This document shows positions 7,886-17,109 of a DNA stretch of 64,000 nucleotides, one piece after another. The notes below the pieces were generated by a model. That model was given only the letters and a program-made list of their open reading frames with translations. It was not told the DNA's origin and ran no database searches. The stretch is taken from positions 1-64,000 of the forward strand of contig ONAD01000014.1 in NCBI GenBank assembly GCA_900315735.1, written 5' to 3'. This stretch comes from an uncultured Lachnospiraceae bacterium (GTDB taxonomy: Bacteria; Bacillota; Clostridia; Lachnospirales; Lachnospiraceae). Position 1 is the stretch's first letter. Every line of letters begins with the position of its first letter. The position numbers were made by a program, and so were the translations under genes.

Positions 7886-8311
7886 ATGCGTATATGTAGA
7901 GAGATTTTTGACGAGATCGTAAACGTTGCAATAGATGCCCCACCAGAGATCGGTGGCATCATTGGCGGAGAAAATAATGTTGTCAAAGCCTACTACATGG
8001 ATATGGGGATATCCTCGGCGAAAACGTGTAGCTATACTCCTAATGTTTCCTTGCTAAATGGTATAATATCCGAATGGTCTACTGAAGGAATTCAATTCAT
8101 GGGGATTTATCATACGCATTTTTTTGAGGTGCGGACATTGTCCGAGGGGGATATTCGCTACATACGAAATATCTTACTTGGTATGCCAGATGGAATAGAT
8201 TCACTCTATTTTCCATTAGTTGTATTTCCAAGTCGCACAATGGTTTGCTTTAAGGCTATAAAGAAGTTGAACAGTATAGAAATATATAATGATAACCTAG
8301 TTCTAATTTAG
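7886..8311 (+). CDS. JAB/MPN (JAMM) metalloprotease
   Basis: A 141-residue stand-alone JAMM-domain protein. Glu21 (PPEIGGIIGG) and the full zinc motif His76-x-His78-x7-Ser86-x2-Asp89 (HTHFFEVRTLSEGD) are all present, so it should be an active zinc isopeptidase/peptidase of the deubiquitinase fold. Such bacterial proteins cleave ubiquitin-like tags or process partner proteins in conflict systems. No E1, E2 or recognisable ubiquitin-like partner is nearby, so its substrate is unknown. It is the first gene after the TTGACA promoter and is followed by the Cys-rich protein and an XRE regulator. The Shine-Dalgarno is weak. Confidence 0.85.
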   Translation: MRICREIFDEIVNVAIDAPPEIGGIIGGENNVVKAYYMDMGISSAKTCSYTPNVSLLNGIISEWSTEGIQFMGIYHTHFFEVRTLSEGDIRYIRNILLGMPDGIDSLYFPLVVFPSRTMVCFKAIKKLNSIEIYNDNLVLI

Positions 8312-8329
8312 TACAAGGAGGAAAACGCT

Positions 8330-8515
8330 ATGAAGAACGAAAAGCAAAAAACAGTTGTCAAAATTCCAGAAGGTTGCTTTGAGGGTAACTGTTACGATTG
8401 TCGGTACGCGGATTGGAGTGACAAGGATCAGTATGGGCGCGTTTACTGTCGCGGCGGATATGGCGGATATAATAAACCGAGTGACAGAAATGGTTGTTTT
8501 CATTTTAAGGAGTGA
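8330..8515 (+). CDS. Small cysteine-rich protein
   Basis: A 61-residue protein of no known family, with a strong ribosome site (AAGGAGG, ten bases before ATG). Five cysteines follow the pattern C-x3-C-x2-C-x-Y-A ... Y-C ... C-x-F (GNCYDCRYADWSDKDQYG then VYCRGG and NGCFHF), suggesting a small metal-binding knuckle. A similar cysteine arrangement forms the C-terminal tail of the Sel1 protein at 26552-28825 (CENFCTYANMS ... FCYCELMD ... KCQYY), so it may be a shared docking or zinc module of this island. It is probably co-transcribed with the JAMM gene. Confidence 0.75.
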   Translation: MKNEKQKTVVKIPEGCFEGNCYDCRYADWSDKDQYGRVYCRGGYGGYNKPSDRNGCFHFKE

Positions 8516-8592
8516 ATTAGTATTGATGAAGGAGTTTGTAGATTGCGTATATTGCTCAACACTCAAGATTTTATATGGAAGGAGAATAGTAT

Positions 8593-8901
8593 ATGAGTGC
8601 AATCAGCAATGATGATGAAATCAGAAAAGACTTGATACAGAAATTAACTCATGAATTGCCGGTTCTTAGAGTGAGGTTAGGCGCCTCGCAGGCTGATATT
8701 GCAGAAAGGATTGGAATATCTAGACAAACATATAACAGCATTGAAACCCAAAAAAGAGAAATGAATTGGACTATATTTGTTGCTCTGGTTGCTGTCTTTC
8801 AGAACAATCAAGAAACAAGACGCATGCTTAACTCTATTGAGGGCTTTGAAAGAAAAATAGGAAATGTTATGTCTGTGCGAGAACAGACTGAACGAATATA
8901 A
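8593..8901 (+). CDS. XRE-family transcriptional regulator
   Basis: A 102-residue helix-turn-helix protein. The HTH lies at about residues 25-80 (LRVRLGASQADIAERIGISR, then QTYNSIETQKREMNWT), as in Cro/CI-like repressors. GGAAGGAG precedes the ATG by nine bases. As the last gene of the short JAMM unit and the gene immediately before the sigma-type promoter at 8921, it is a plausible controller of one or both promoters. The C-terminal 20 residues have no recognised domain. Confidence 0.88.
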   Translation: MSAISNDDEIRKDLIQKLTHELPVLRVRLGASQADIAERIGISRQTYNSIETQKREMNWTIFVALVAVFQNNQETRRMLNSIEGFERKIGNVMSVREQTERI

Positions 8902-8920
8902 AAAATACGACAAAGTTTTC

Positions 8921-8946
8921 GGGAAAATAATGATTTTTACGACTAT
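8921..8946 (+). promoter_or_regulatory. Island sigma-factor promoter, copy 1 (main operon)
   Basis: GGGAAAA (8921-8927), 11-base spacer, ACGACTAT (8939-8946). The same two blocks with the same spacing occur at 35114 and 37401, each just before a transcription unit of the island. The form (GGAA-type -35, CG-containing -10) is that of ECF/group-4 sigma promoters. Confidence 0.7.
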
Positions 8947-8984
8947 GTAGATGAAAGAAGAAAATTAGTAGAGGAGTGAGCAAA

Positions 8985-10463
8985 GTGAGATGCGAAAAAT
9001 GTAATTCGGAATGGCAACCGCCGAGAAACATGCAATCCTTGTTTTGTCCTTTTTGTCATGCTCCTCTCATTGAGGTTCGGGAGGAATTCGATAATCTGGA
9101 GACAGTTTTATCCTATTTCGTTTTGAAATTTGGAACCGATGTTTTGAAAAATAAGCAAAATACACTACAGTTTCTTGAGACGTTTTTTGGAATCGGGAAG
9201 CGAGAGCATACTTTTTTGAATAACCTATATGCATCTGGGTTGATGGACATTTTGTTCAGACTTCAAAATGCTCCCGTTGCAATCCAAAAAAGTGCCACAA
9301 AACAGGTTGAAAGACAACTGACCGAAAAGTATGGTACTTCGAGGGAGTGGTCGGAATATGTGGTTGGCTGTGTTTGCAAGGCTCTAGGGGTGACCAATAA
9401 TGCTGATGAATCTATCATTGGGATAAGGCAGTCGGCTGAACGTGGGAATCCTGCGGCGCAAGTCAAACTAGCTATTCGCTATCAATCTGGTCAAGGCGTA
9501 GAAAAGAACCTGGAGCAATATATTTATTGGCTGCGGAATGCGGCGGAGAGTGATTATACCGAAGCACAATTTCTTCTTGGTAAAGAGTTATACCATGGTC
9601 GCAATTGTGAAAGAAATCTGAACTCCGCTATCTTGTATTTAGATCGAGCTGCAAAAGGTAATAACACAGACGCAATGTGCTTTGTTCTTTCTCATGGTGA
9701 TCTTCAAAACTTGAGTGCGTTTAATTATACGGAGATGGCACAATACTTATTAGAAAGAAAAAATGAGATGTCGTCAAACCAGCTTGTTCAGTTAAGCGTG
9801 TATCTTGAAGATGATGATTTAGCTCAAGCGATAGAGCTTGCGCAATTAGCATACGATAAAGATCCCAAGGTTGCATGGCAACATTATGTTAGCTTGTTGA
9901 AAAAGAATGGCACGCACGAAAGCAACGCGATGGAGCTCAAGATAACTAAAGACATTGCGGCCGAAGGAAATGCTATTGCTTGTTTGTCGTTAGCGCGAAG
10001 ATATGAAGATCAGGCAGAAACAGAAAATGATATGCTGACTGCCTTGTACTGGTATCGTATGGCAGCAGAGACTGGAGAACTTGACGCACAGCTTCGATTA
10101 GGTGAAATATACGAGGTTGGGAAACTAGTGGGGCAGGATTTAGACAGCGCTGTCTACTGGTACAAAATCGCTGCATACAATGGTTCTTCATATGCGAAAG
10201 CAAAGGTTAGCTATAAGAGTCCGAAATGCATATTAAAGACGCTCACGCTCATATTTGAGGATGATTCCGAGTTGACATGCCAAGTCCTTGGAATAGTAAC
10301 TCTGCACGAGGTTGATTATCTTGTTATTGCGGATCCCGAAACGAAAGAGCGTATTCCTGTAAAATACATGGAAACGGACACCGTAGAGGGATTCGAAATT
10401 GAACAGGTCGATGAGCAAACTGAAAAGAGCGTACTTAGTAAATTTGGCGGTGTTATCAGATGA
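8985..10463 (+). CDS. Zinc ribbon-Sel1 repeat protein with DUF1292-like tail
   Basis: A 492-residue scaffold protein. It opens with a zinc ribbon (CEKC ... CPFC), then a helical domain around FGTDVL that recurs in the other three Sel1 proteins of the island, then Sel1-type alpha-solenoid repeats (AERGNPAAQVKLAIRYQSGQ, and similar to about residue 410). The C-terminal 70 residues (FEDDSELTCQVLGIVTLHEV, then IADPETKERIPVKYME) resemble the DUF1292/YrzB fold. GTG 8985 is preferred because GAGGAG sits eight bases upstream; an earlier GTG at 8976 overlaps that site. It is the first gene of the 26-kb block and overlaps the next gene by four bases. Sel1 proteins usually act as signalling adaptors. 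Confidence 0.85.
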   Translation: MRCEKCNSEWQPPRNMQSLFCPFCHAPLIEVREEFDNLETVLSYFVLKFGTDVLKNKQNTLQFLETFFGIGKREHTFLNNLYASGLMDILFRLQNAPVAIQKSATKQVERQLTEKYGTSREWSEYVVGCVCKALGVTNNADESIIGIRQSAERGNPAAQVKLAIRYQSGQGVEKNLEQYIYWLRNAAESDYTEAQFLLGKELYHGRNCERNLNSAILYLDRAAKGNNTDAMCFVLSHGDLQNLSAFNYTEMAQYLLERKNEMSSNQLVQLSVYLEDDDLAQAIELAQLAYDKDPKVAWQHYVSLLKKNGTHESNAMELKITKDIAAEGNAIACLSLARRYEDQAETENDMLTALYWYRMAAETGELDAQLRLGEIYEVGKLVGQDLDSAVYWYKIAAYNGSSYAKAKVSYKSPKCILKTLTLIFEDDSELTCQVLGIVTLHEVDYLVIADPETKERIPVKYMETDTVEGFEIEQVDEQTEKSVLSKFGGVIR

Positions 10464-11467
10464 ATGAGTATCATTTTTTACAACTGGATCGTAAAGAACA
10501 GTCATATTACAAAAAAATAATCGATGCTGTAACTAGCGGCAGCTCTAGTGTTAAACCCTCGCCCTTCATAGGCAGTGAACAAATAACAAAAATAGCTACA
10601 GCTGTTAACTATGATCACCCTGAATTGTTTTGTGTTGATTTTCGCCACTTGAATTTTTGGGGGACACCGATGGGCGTTATATATCAGGTCAACTATACCG
10701 TAAGAACAGCCATTAGATCGGCTGTTAGTGAGCAGGTCGAGAGAAAGATTTCGGAAATATTAGATGTTGCGGTCAAAAGCAATTTGCAAGGCGACTATGA
10801 AAAATGTAGATGGATTCACAACTATCTCGTTAGAAACACTAAATACAACTATGAGGCTTTGAGAAGACCAGATGACTACCCTGATTCATTTAATGCAAAA
10901 GGGGCAATTTTAGATGGTATGGCAGTATGTGAAGGCATTTCAAAGGCATTCAAGTTGTTATGCGATAGGCTTGGAGTGGATGCGATGATTGCTTTTGGGA
11001 CATCCTCCCAGAAAAACTTTGGAGTGGACATCCCTCACGCATGGAACATAGTCAATTTCGATAGTGAATACACGCATGTTGATGTCACTTGGGATATAGG
11101 AATGAGTGAGAGCAGTCAGTTTACTCGATATGACTATTTCTGTATTTCAGATAGATGGATGACAGTCGATCACGTGTACAGTTCGTTTCCTGAGTGTAAA
11201 ACAGATGATTACAGCTATTTTTCAAAGAGAAATCGATTCTTCACTAAGGGAAAAGAACTAAAAGTCTACTTAGATGCTGAGATGAAAAGACGTTCATCCA
11301 CATTGTATTTTAAGGTTAATGTGGCAAGTGATGATTTTTCTTCAATACAGACTAAAATTCAAGACCAGGTAAGCAGAAGTATTACGGAAAGCATGAATTC
11401 ATCATACTTCCTAGAGATGGCACCAAATGCTAAACAAATGTGCTTTTTCTTCAGGATTAAACAGTGA
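10460..11467 (+). CDS. Transglutaminase-like cysteine protease superfamily protein
   Basis: A 335-residue protein with a transglutaminase-like core: catalytic Cys157 in DGMAVCEGISKAFKLLCDRL, His193 in IPHAWNIV and Asp208 in HVDVTWD, in the canonical order and spacing. Such domains are peptidases or crosslinking enzymes. There is no signal peptide, so it should be cytoplasmic. The start ATG overlaps the stop of the Sel1 gene (ATGA), implying coupled translation. The last 80 residues have no recognised domain. In this setting it could process a partner protein, but its substrate is unknown. Confidence 0.85.
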   Translation: MNEYHFLQLDRKEQSYYKKIIDAVTSGSSSVKPSPFIGSEQITKIATAVNYDHPELFCVDFRHLNFWGTPMGVIYQVNYTVRTAIRSAVSEQVERKISEILDVAVKSNLQGDYEKCRWIHNYLVRNTKYNYEALRRPDDYPDSFNAKGAILDGMAVCEGISKAFKLLCDRLGVDAMIAFGTSSQKNFGVDIPHAWNIVNFDSEYTHVDVTWDIGMSESSQFTRYDYFCISDRWMTVDHVYSSFPECKTDDYSYFSKRNRFFTKGKELKVYLDAEMKRRSSTLYFKVNVASDDFSSIQTKIQDQVSRSITESMNSSYFLEMAPNAKQMCFFFRIKQ

Positions 11468-11483
11468 TTGGAGGTGAGGAACT

Positions 11484-12767
11484 TTGGGCAATGAACTGGA
11501 AAGGGCCGACAAAGGGTTCACGGGTTTTCTTAAAGCTATGACCATGACAAATACTGATCGAGCGAACTCGATGAACCGTAGCGTTGTCGAATATAAGCCG
11601 TGTGATGTTGATGCGTTTTTTGAGCCGTCAAGAGGTGTTTACAATGCTCTTATTTCGGGCGGAGACCCAAGGTTGAGAACGAGCGCCATTGTCTCACAAA
11701 CGCTTTGTGCTGCTAGTAATGGATTCCCGGTAGTTATTATCCACGAAGGGAACCATCTTCTTGAACAGCAACTTAGAGCCAACTTTTCTGGAAGCGGTAG
11801 ATACAAGGAGATTAGCAGTGGGAATCCTTGCTTCGAACCCTTTTACGGGCTTAGTGAGCTTGAAATATCTAACCAGATTTTAGAAACCGCTCCGAAGGAC
11901 TATGACATCAAGTATAATGCACGCTACTACATTGAAGGAATCAGTGCTTACCTGAAAGCAAGCGGGAAGAATTTATCCTTTAAGCTGTTTTCGACCTGTC
12001 CCCATTCAATGATCTTTGATAAGGTTGATGACTTGGAAATGCAGGGGAAAATAAGCGATCATGAAGCCCAGGAAATTAAATCTAAACTTATGATGGGGCA
12101 AAGTGAGAATTACAAACTGGATTCATTCTTAGCAAGCCTGAGAATGGAAATTGAACCGCTAATGTATGTTTCAAAGCGAGGGCAACATCCGCTTAATATT
12201 GTAACGGCTTTAAAACACAATGCAGTACTTTGTTTTGATTTGTCATCTGTCACTAATAAGTTGCTGCTAAATACCGTTATTTATCAGTTAAAGTTGGCAC
12301 TCACACGAGGACTGCAATATCAGATTGTAATAGACTCTATACCCATTGATTCAAATGAATCTTATGCGGCATATATCAGAGCCCCGTCTGATAAGGTTTG
12401 CAAGACAATTGCAACAGATGACTTTTATGCCATGGTTGGCGGCGATGAAAAAGTATTCTCGGCTGTTGTGGGAAATACTCAGACACTGATTGTTATGAAT
12501 CATTCGTCAGGACACAGTGCCACAAAGTGGGCGGAGGTATTTGGACAGTATGATAAGTTTGAGGAATCCTACTCGACATCGCGCGGAGGAAGCCGTAGGA
12601 CGCCGTTCTCCATACTATCTAGCCCCAACTACAATAGAACGGTTAACGTTAGCAAAAACAGAGAATACATTGTTAAGCCGGAAGTCATTACAAGATTGGA
12701 GAAAGGTGAAGCGTTTATTCTTTCAGCAGCGCTAGGTCAACTAGCACATCTCATTCTTACTGGATAA
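11484..12767 (+). CDS. Degenerate TraD/VirD4-like (HerA-FtsK superfamily) protein
   Basis: 427 residues with the layout of a conjugation-coupling ATPase, but the P-loop position reads SGGDPRLRTSAI instead of G-x-x-G-x-G-K-T, and no acidic Walker B pair is evident. The C-terminal part (KWAEVFGQYDKFEESYSTS ... NREYIVKPEVITRLEKGEAF) matches the TraD/TraG C-terminal region pattern. I infer a catalytically dead partner of the active ATPase at 17387, perhaps a structural subunit of a mixed hexamer. Start is TTG 11484, nine bases behind GGAGG. No member of known function could be matched with confidence. Confidence 0.7.
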   Translation: MGNELERADKGFTGFLKAMTMTNTDRANSMNRSVVEYKPCDVDAFFEPSRGVYNALISGGDPRLRTSAIVSQTLCAASNGFPVVIIHEGNHLLEQQLRANFSGSGRYKEISSGNPCFEPFYGLSELEISNQILETAPKDYDIKYNARYYIEGISAYLKASGKNLSFKLFSTCPHSMIFDKVDDLEMQGKISDHEAQEIKSKLMMGQSENYKLDSFLASLRMEIEPLMYVSKRGQHPLNIVTALKHNAVLCFDLSSVTNKLLLNTVIYQLKLALTRGLQYQIVIDSIPIDSNESYAAYIRAPSDKVCKTIATDDFYAMVGGDEKVFSAVVGNTQTLIVMNHSSGHSATKWAEVFGQYDKFEESYSTSRGGSRRTPFSILSSPNYNRTVNVSKNREYIVKPEVITRLEKGEAFILSAALGQLAHLILTG

Positions 12768-12817
12768 CAGCTCGCGTATGAGCAAGAAATTATTAACAAT
12801 TAAAAGGAGAATATGTC

Positions 12818-14116
12818 ATGAGCGAAGTACTTGAAAATGGTTTCCGAGTCAAAACTCTTTTTGGCGGAACCGTAAGAGTCGAAAAATTCCTTGCTGAAGG
12901 TGGACAAGGTGGGGTCTATATTGCCGACTATAACGGGCAAAAAAAGGCTTTAAAATGGTACAAGAAGGGAAGCCTGGGTGCAAATCCTAATGCTTTTTAT
13001 GAAAACATAAAGCAGAATGTTATGCGTGGGATTTCGAGTCCTGAGTTCCTGTGGCCGTTGGATATAACCGAATGGGTAGATGGGACCTTTGGATATATCA
13101 TGGACTTAAGACCGGAAGGTTATTATGAAGTGACTGAATTCATGCTTTGTCATGTAAGGTTCAAGTCGTACCGTACCATAATTGATGCCGCGATGAAAAT
13201 CGTATCCGCATTCAGAATACTTCACAATGCCGGTTATAGCTACCAGGATCTGAATGATGGAAACTTTTTCATCAATCCACAGAATGGAAAGGTTCTCATC
13301 TGCGACAACGACAATGTTGCTCCAGATGGAACTGAAACTGGTATTATCGGTAAGCCAAGGTATATGGCACCGGAAATTGTCCTTCATAAGAACAAGCCTA
13401 ACAGTTTGAGCGATAGATTTTCCATGTCTGTCATTCTCTACATCCTGTTCTGCTTGAACCATCCGCTTGAGGGCAAAAGATATCTCGTGTCGGGATTGAC
13501 TCCGGCATTGCAAGAGAAGTTATATGGAAGTGAGCCTCTCTTCATTATGGATCCGGATGATAAGAGTAATGGACCGCACCCGGTTGTTCACAAGAATTCG
13601 ATAGTCGTTTGGCCTTGCCTTCCTGACTATATGCAGAAGATTTTTCTGACTGCCTTTAGCCAGAAAGCTTTTCAAAAGCCTTCTGCGAGACCGAGGGAAG
13701 TTGACTGGTTGAATGTCTTGACTCGGTTCAGAAGTGAAATCGTGGCCTGCCAATGTGGAAACGAAATTTTTACTCAGCAAGGTGAGCCTTGTAAGTGTGA
13801 AGAATGTGGACGTAAGGCAAACATCCCTTTCAAACTTGTGTTGAGTGGTTACAGCATTCCAGCAATTAAGGACAGCAGAATCTATCGTTGTCAATTGGGG
13901 GTGTGCGATGAAAAAGACGCTTTGACACCTGTGGCTCATGTTGTTGAGAAAAAGGATTCCGGTGCATTAGGTATCAGAAACAAGAGCGGTAAGCGTTGGG
14001 ATGCCGTAACCACAAAAGGAACAGCACGTAAAGTCGCACCGGATGAAGTGATTCCACTTAAGGACGGTATCGTCTTCAATATCGGAGACGAGTCAATTGC
14101 CATCAAAGCAAATTAA
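12818..14116 (+). CDS. Ser/Thr protein kinase with zinc ribbon and FHA-like tail
   Basis: A 432-residue Hanks-type kinase without membrane segment. Gly-rich loop AEGGQGGVY (26-34), Lys46 in ALKWYKK, catalytic Asp144 in YQDLNDGNFF (HRD variant), metal Asp163 in ICDNDNVA (DFG variant DND), and the activation segment GKPRYMAPEI. A four-cysteine zinc ribbon follows (CQCGNE ... CKCEECG, about 310-335), then a C-terminal segment like an FHA domain (GIRNKSGKRWDAVTT ... LKDGIVFNIGD). It should be active. With the following vWA protein and PP2C phosphatase it forms the kinase-TerY-phosphatase triad known from Ter-type stress systems. It has its own strong ribosome site. Confidence 0.9.
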   Translation: MSEVLENGFRVKTLFGGTVRVEKFLAEGGQGGVYIADYNGQKKALKWYKKGSLGANPNAFYENIKQNVMRGISSPEFLWPLDITEWVDGTFGYIMDLRPEGYYEVTEFMLCHVRFKSYRTIIDAAMKIVSAFRILHNAGYSYQDLNDGNFFINPQNGKVLICDNDNVAPDGTETGIIGKPRYMAPEIVLHKNKPNSLSDRFSMSVILYILFCLNHPLEGKRYLVSGLTPALQEKLYGSEPLFIMDPDDKSNGPHPVVHKNSIVVWPCLPDYMQKIFLTAFSQKAFQKPSARPREVDWLNVLTRFRSEIVACQCGNEIFTQQGEPCKCEECGRKANIPFKLVLSGYSIPAIKDSRIYRCQLGVCDEKDALTPVAHVVEKKDSGALGIRNKSGKRWDAVTTKGTARKVAPDEVIPLKDGIVFNIGDESIAIKAN

Positions 14117-14133
14117 GAAAAGGAGAAATAATT

Positions 14134-14916
14134 ATGCCTAGTACGAACAGTTTAACAGAAAGCCCGCGCAAAGAACTTCACGTCTTTTATGTTCTTGACA
14201 CATCTGGAAGCATGGAGGGTGCAAAAATCAGTGCCTTAAATCACGCGATGGAAGAATGCACAGAGGCATTGAAAACTTTAGCAAAGAATAATGGTGACGC
14301 AAAACTTAAAGTTGCAGTCATGGAGTTTAATTCCGGTTGCAAATGGATTACCTCCAATGGTCCTGAAGATCTCGAAGAAGATTTCGAGTATGAGTACCTT
14401 GAGGCAGGAGGACTGACAGACATTGGTGCAGCCCTGAAAGAACTCAACAGTAAACTTTCGCGCCACGCTTTTCTGAACTCGATGACTGGAGCACTGATGC
14501 CCGTTATCATTTTTATGACTGACGGATATGCAACCGACGATTACGCAAAAGCACTCGAAGAAATCCGAAAGAACCGCTGGTTTGCGAGAGGAACGAAGAT
14601 CGGTTTTGCGCTCGGTGATGATCCCGATGTGAAAATGCTTTCCTCCATCGTGGGAAACAGCGAAGCTGTTATTAAGACTACAGATCTTGATCTTTTCAAG
14701 AGATTGATGAAGTTCGTATCTGTAACAGCCTCAATGTTGGTATCTCAGTCTACAACAGAAACCGCTAGTAGTGGTGAAGATATTATGAAGCAGGCAAAAG
14801 ACGAGCTCGATGTTCCTGCTGAATCTACAGTGCATCTTGATGATGATGAGTATGACAAGGAGCCTGATCCGCCCGAAGATACTACTGATATCGGATGGGA
14901 TGATGGTGACTGGTAA
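14134..14916 (+). CDS. TerY-like von Willebrand factor A protein
   Basis: A 260-residue vWA protein with an intact metal-ion-dependent adhesion site: Asp22-x-Ser24-x-Ser26 (LDTSGSMEG), Thr in AGGLTDIGAAL, and Asp in FMTDGYATDD. It would bind a partner through a divalent metal, as TerY does in the kinase/phosphatase triad. The domain ends near residue 205; the rest is a disordered acidic tail that finishes IGWDDGDW, a feature shared with two or three other proteins of the island. It lies between the kinase and PP2C genes with strong ribosome sites on both sides, so the three are surely co-expressed. Confidence 0.9.
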   Translation: MPSTNSLTESPRKELHVFYVLDTSGSMEGAKISALNHAMEECTEALKTLAKNNGDAKLKVAVMEFNSGCKWITSNGPEDLEEDFEYEYLEAGGLTDIGAALKELNSKLSRHAFLNSMTGALMPVIIFMTDGYATDDYAKALEEIRKNRWFARGTKIGFALGDDPDVKMLSSIVGNSEAVIKTTDLDLFKRLMKFVSVTASMLVSQSTTETASSGEDIMKQAKDELDVPAESTVHLDDDEYDKEPDPPEDTTDIGWDDGDW

Positions 14917-14938
14917 TCAATGAAAGGAGTAAATTAAC

Positions 14939-16450
14939 ATGGATCAGGTGTTTACTTTTCACGAAACAGTAAGAGGACACCTTCATGTTATGAACGAGTT
15001 TCCATGTGAAGACTCGTCCTCATCATTCTCAGCAGAAAATGGTAGGTATCATATAGCAATCGTCGCTGATGGACATGGTTCAGAATCATGTTTCAGAAGC
15101 GACTATGGTTCCAAGGTTGCCACAGAAGTGGCACTGGAATGCCTGCAGCAATTTGCTGAAGCAACTTTGGCATCAGAGGAACTCGAGAAAAGATTCTACA
15201 AGGATATCTTTTCTAATCCTCGCTATCGCCATATGACAGTAAGGCGATTGACTGATACCATTCTTGCGGAATGGCATGATCGTGTTTTAGAAGAATATAA
15301 GAATAATCCCCCCACTCTTGAAGAAATGGGAGAAAGTGCGACTGAGTATCAGAACGGGAAGAACCCGGCACATATTTATGGAACAACCTTGATCGCAGCA
15401 CTTAAACTTCCGCAGTGTATGATACTGCTTCATCAAGGAGACGGACGCTGCGACGTTTTCTACGAGGATGGCTCTGTCGATCAACCAATCCCTTGGGATT
15501 CAAGATGTGAAGATACGGCAACGACAAGTCTCTGTGATGAAGATGCTGCTGAAAGATTTAGAAGTTGTGTGCTCAATCTCGCTGAAAAGCCTGTTATTGC
15601 TTGCTATGTAGGATGTGATGGAGTCGAGGATGCTTATAGAGATACATATGAGGGGCTCGGTGGATCTCATGTGCTTATGGGCGGAGTCCATGCTTTCTAT
15701 AAGTACCTTACGTGTCAAATCGTTCAAATGGGGAATGAGACATTTAAGTCCTGGCTCCCAGATTTTCTCGCTAAATTCAGCGCTGATGGAATTTTCAGTA
15801 GAAGTGGAAGCGGTGATGATGTTTCGGTTTCCGGTATCGTTGATCTGAGCAAGATTAGTTCTTATACAGAAGGTTATGCGTATGACGTCAAACTCTATGC
15901 CTTAGAAGAGGATCTCTTTTGGAAAGAAAACGAGCTAGGCGGAAAAACAAGAAAACATGGAATCTTGAAAAAGAGATTCGACGATGCGAAACTTGATTTT
16001 GAAAATGCCTCAGTAACTCAGAATACTCTAACGGAAAGCCTTGCACAGTTGCAGAATTGTCGAATTGAATTCGCCAGAAAAATAGAAGCTGCTAAAGAGG
16101 AACTGGAAGCTTATCGGCAGGATGCTGAATCTGCAACGGGGCAGTTTGAAGGAAGATACGTCACTAGGTTTGCCACCGCCATGCAACGTTTTATCGAGGA
16201 TATTTCAACGGGCTATTCTCAAAAGGAAGCGGCCTATAGCAAAATGCTGGAACAGCTTGTACAATTTGATGGTAAAATAAAACAGATTGAAGAACAAATC
16301 GAGTGTGGCAAGAAAAATCTCCTTGAATTGGAAACGAAACGAGACGAAGCTCAGAGTGCATTTGAGGAATACGATACAAAGTACCAAGCTATAGATGTTG
16401 AGCGTGGAAAAATTGCAGATCAAATCAAAGCCTTGAAGGAAGGGATGTAA
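14939..16450 (+). CDS. PP2C-family Ser/Thr phosphatase with coiled-coil tail
   Basis: 503 residues. The N-terminal 300 form a PPM/PP2C metallophosphatase: CEDSSSSF, VADGHGSE, YGTTLIAAL, HQGDGRCDVFY, GCDGVEDAY and SGDDVSVSGIV give the aspartates that hold the metal pair. The last ~180 residues are charged heptad-like sequence (a long coiled coil), probably for oligomerisation or docking to a Sel1/kinase partner. It presumably reverses phosphorylation by the kinase at 12818. No membrane segment. It is followed five bases later by the next gene. Confidence 0.9.
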   Translation: MDQVFTFHETVRGHLHVMNEFPCEDSSSSFSAENGRYHIAIVADGHGSESCFRSDYGSKVATEVALECLQQFAEATLASEELEKRFYKDIFSNPRYRHMTVRRLTDTILAEWHDRVLEEYKNNPPTLEEMGESATEYQNGKNPAHIYGTTLIAALKLPQCMILLHQGDGRCDVFYEDGSVDQPIPWDSRCEDTATTSLCDEDAAERFRSCVLNLAEKPVIACYVGCDGVEDAYRDTYEGLGGSHVLMGGVHAFYKYLTCQIVQMGNETFKSWLPDFLAKFSADGIFSRSGSGDDVSVSGIVDLSKISSYTEGYAYDVKLYALEEDLFWKENELGGKTRKHGILKKRFDDAKLDFENASVTQNTLTESLAQLQNCRIEFARKIEAAKEELEAYRQDAESATGQFEGRYVTRFATAMQRFIEDISTGYSQKEAAYSKMLEQLVQFDGKIKQIEEQIECGKKNLLELETKRDEAQSAFEEYDTKYQAIDVERGKIADQIKALKEGM

Positions 16451-16455
16451 GGGTA

Positions 16456-16869
16456 ATGGCGTATCAGCTCAGTAAAACGGATGTGAATCAACTCCAAACA
16501 TTGAGAGGACAAATTCCTCTTCACTACAGTGATGAGGATGCAGTAAGGCTGGTTGATATTATAGACCGAGCTCTTCTAAATGGATGTTTGGATAATGATG
16601 ATGTCTATGAGTTGCTAGAGGTCTTACCTAAAATTATTCCGTCTTCTCAAGAAAAAACACAGTCCGAATCAGAAATCCAGAACACAGACTGGAACGATTA
16701 TATTGATGAACGCAGGGCCAGGTACAAACGCGAAGTGGAACGACTTCATCAGGCACTTTCTAACTGGGTCTTCATGCAGAGTGCTGTATACCGAAAAAAC
16801 ATGGAGCCTCTCGATAGACCCATTGAAAGATCAAAGGCAAACAACATCGGACTAGGAATCAAGAAATAA
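16456..16869 (+). CDS. Hypothetical protein in triad operon
   Basis: A 137-residue soluble, mostly helical, charged protein of no recognised family, translated immediately after the phosphatase (five-base gap, AAGGG upstream). It begins MAYQLSKTDVNQLQTLRGQI and contains an ERRARYKREVERLHQALSNW helix. The tight spacing suggests it works with the phosphatase. No function can be given. Confidence 0.7.
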   Translation: MAYQLSKTDVNQLQTLRGQIPLHYSDEDAVRLVDIIDRALLNGCLDNDDVYELLEVLPKIIPSSQEKTQSESEIQNTDWNDYIDERRARYKREVERLHQALSNWVFMQSAVYRKNMEPLDRPIERSKANNIGLGIKK

Positions 16870-16888
16870 CGCGAAAGGAGAATTCATT

Positions 16889-17086
16889 ATGGCTAATAGT
16901 GCTAATGACAAGAGAGCGGCATTTATGCAGCGTATTAAGGTGAACCCCAGTCAGAACAAGAGTGCGAAGCAGAGTCAGTTTTCGTCTAATAACAAAAGCA
17001 GCAGCAATTCCAGCAGTAGCAGTAACAAGACTAGTGCACCTGCAAGAGGCAAGGCACTTGGCGGTGGTCGCGGAAACGAAAGGTAA
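16889..17086 (+). CDS. Small Ser/Asn/Lys-rich disordered protein
   Basis: A 65-residue low-complexity protein with a strong ribosome site (AAAGGAG). It is basic, with a serine/asparagine tract in the middle and a Gly-rich basic end (KALGGGRGNER). Such a sequence could be a phosphorylation substrate of the neighbouring kinase or a nucleic-acid-binding tail. There is no recognised family. Confidence 0.65.
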   Translation: MANSANDKRAAFMQRIKVNPSQNKSAKQSQFSSNNKSSSNSSSSSNKTSAPARGKALGGGRGNER

Positions 17087-17109
17087 TGATTAATTAGAGG
17101 AGGACCTTT

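Noticed and set aside
16889-17086. The small Gly-rich protein as a ubiquitin-like partner of the JAMM protease (KALGGGRGNER end)
   Set aside because: It is low-complexity and serine-rich with no beta-grasp pattern, and no E1/E2 genes exist nearby.
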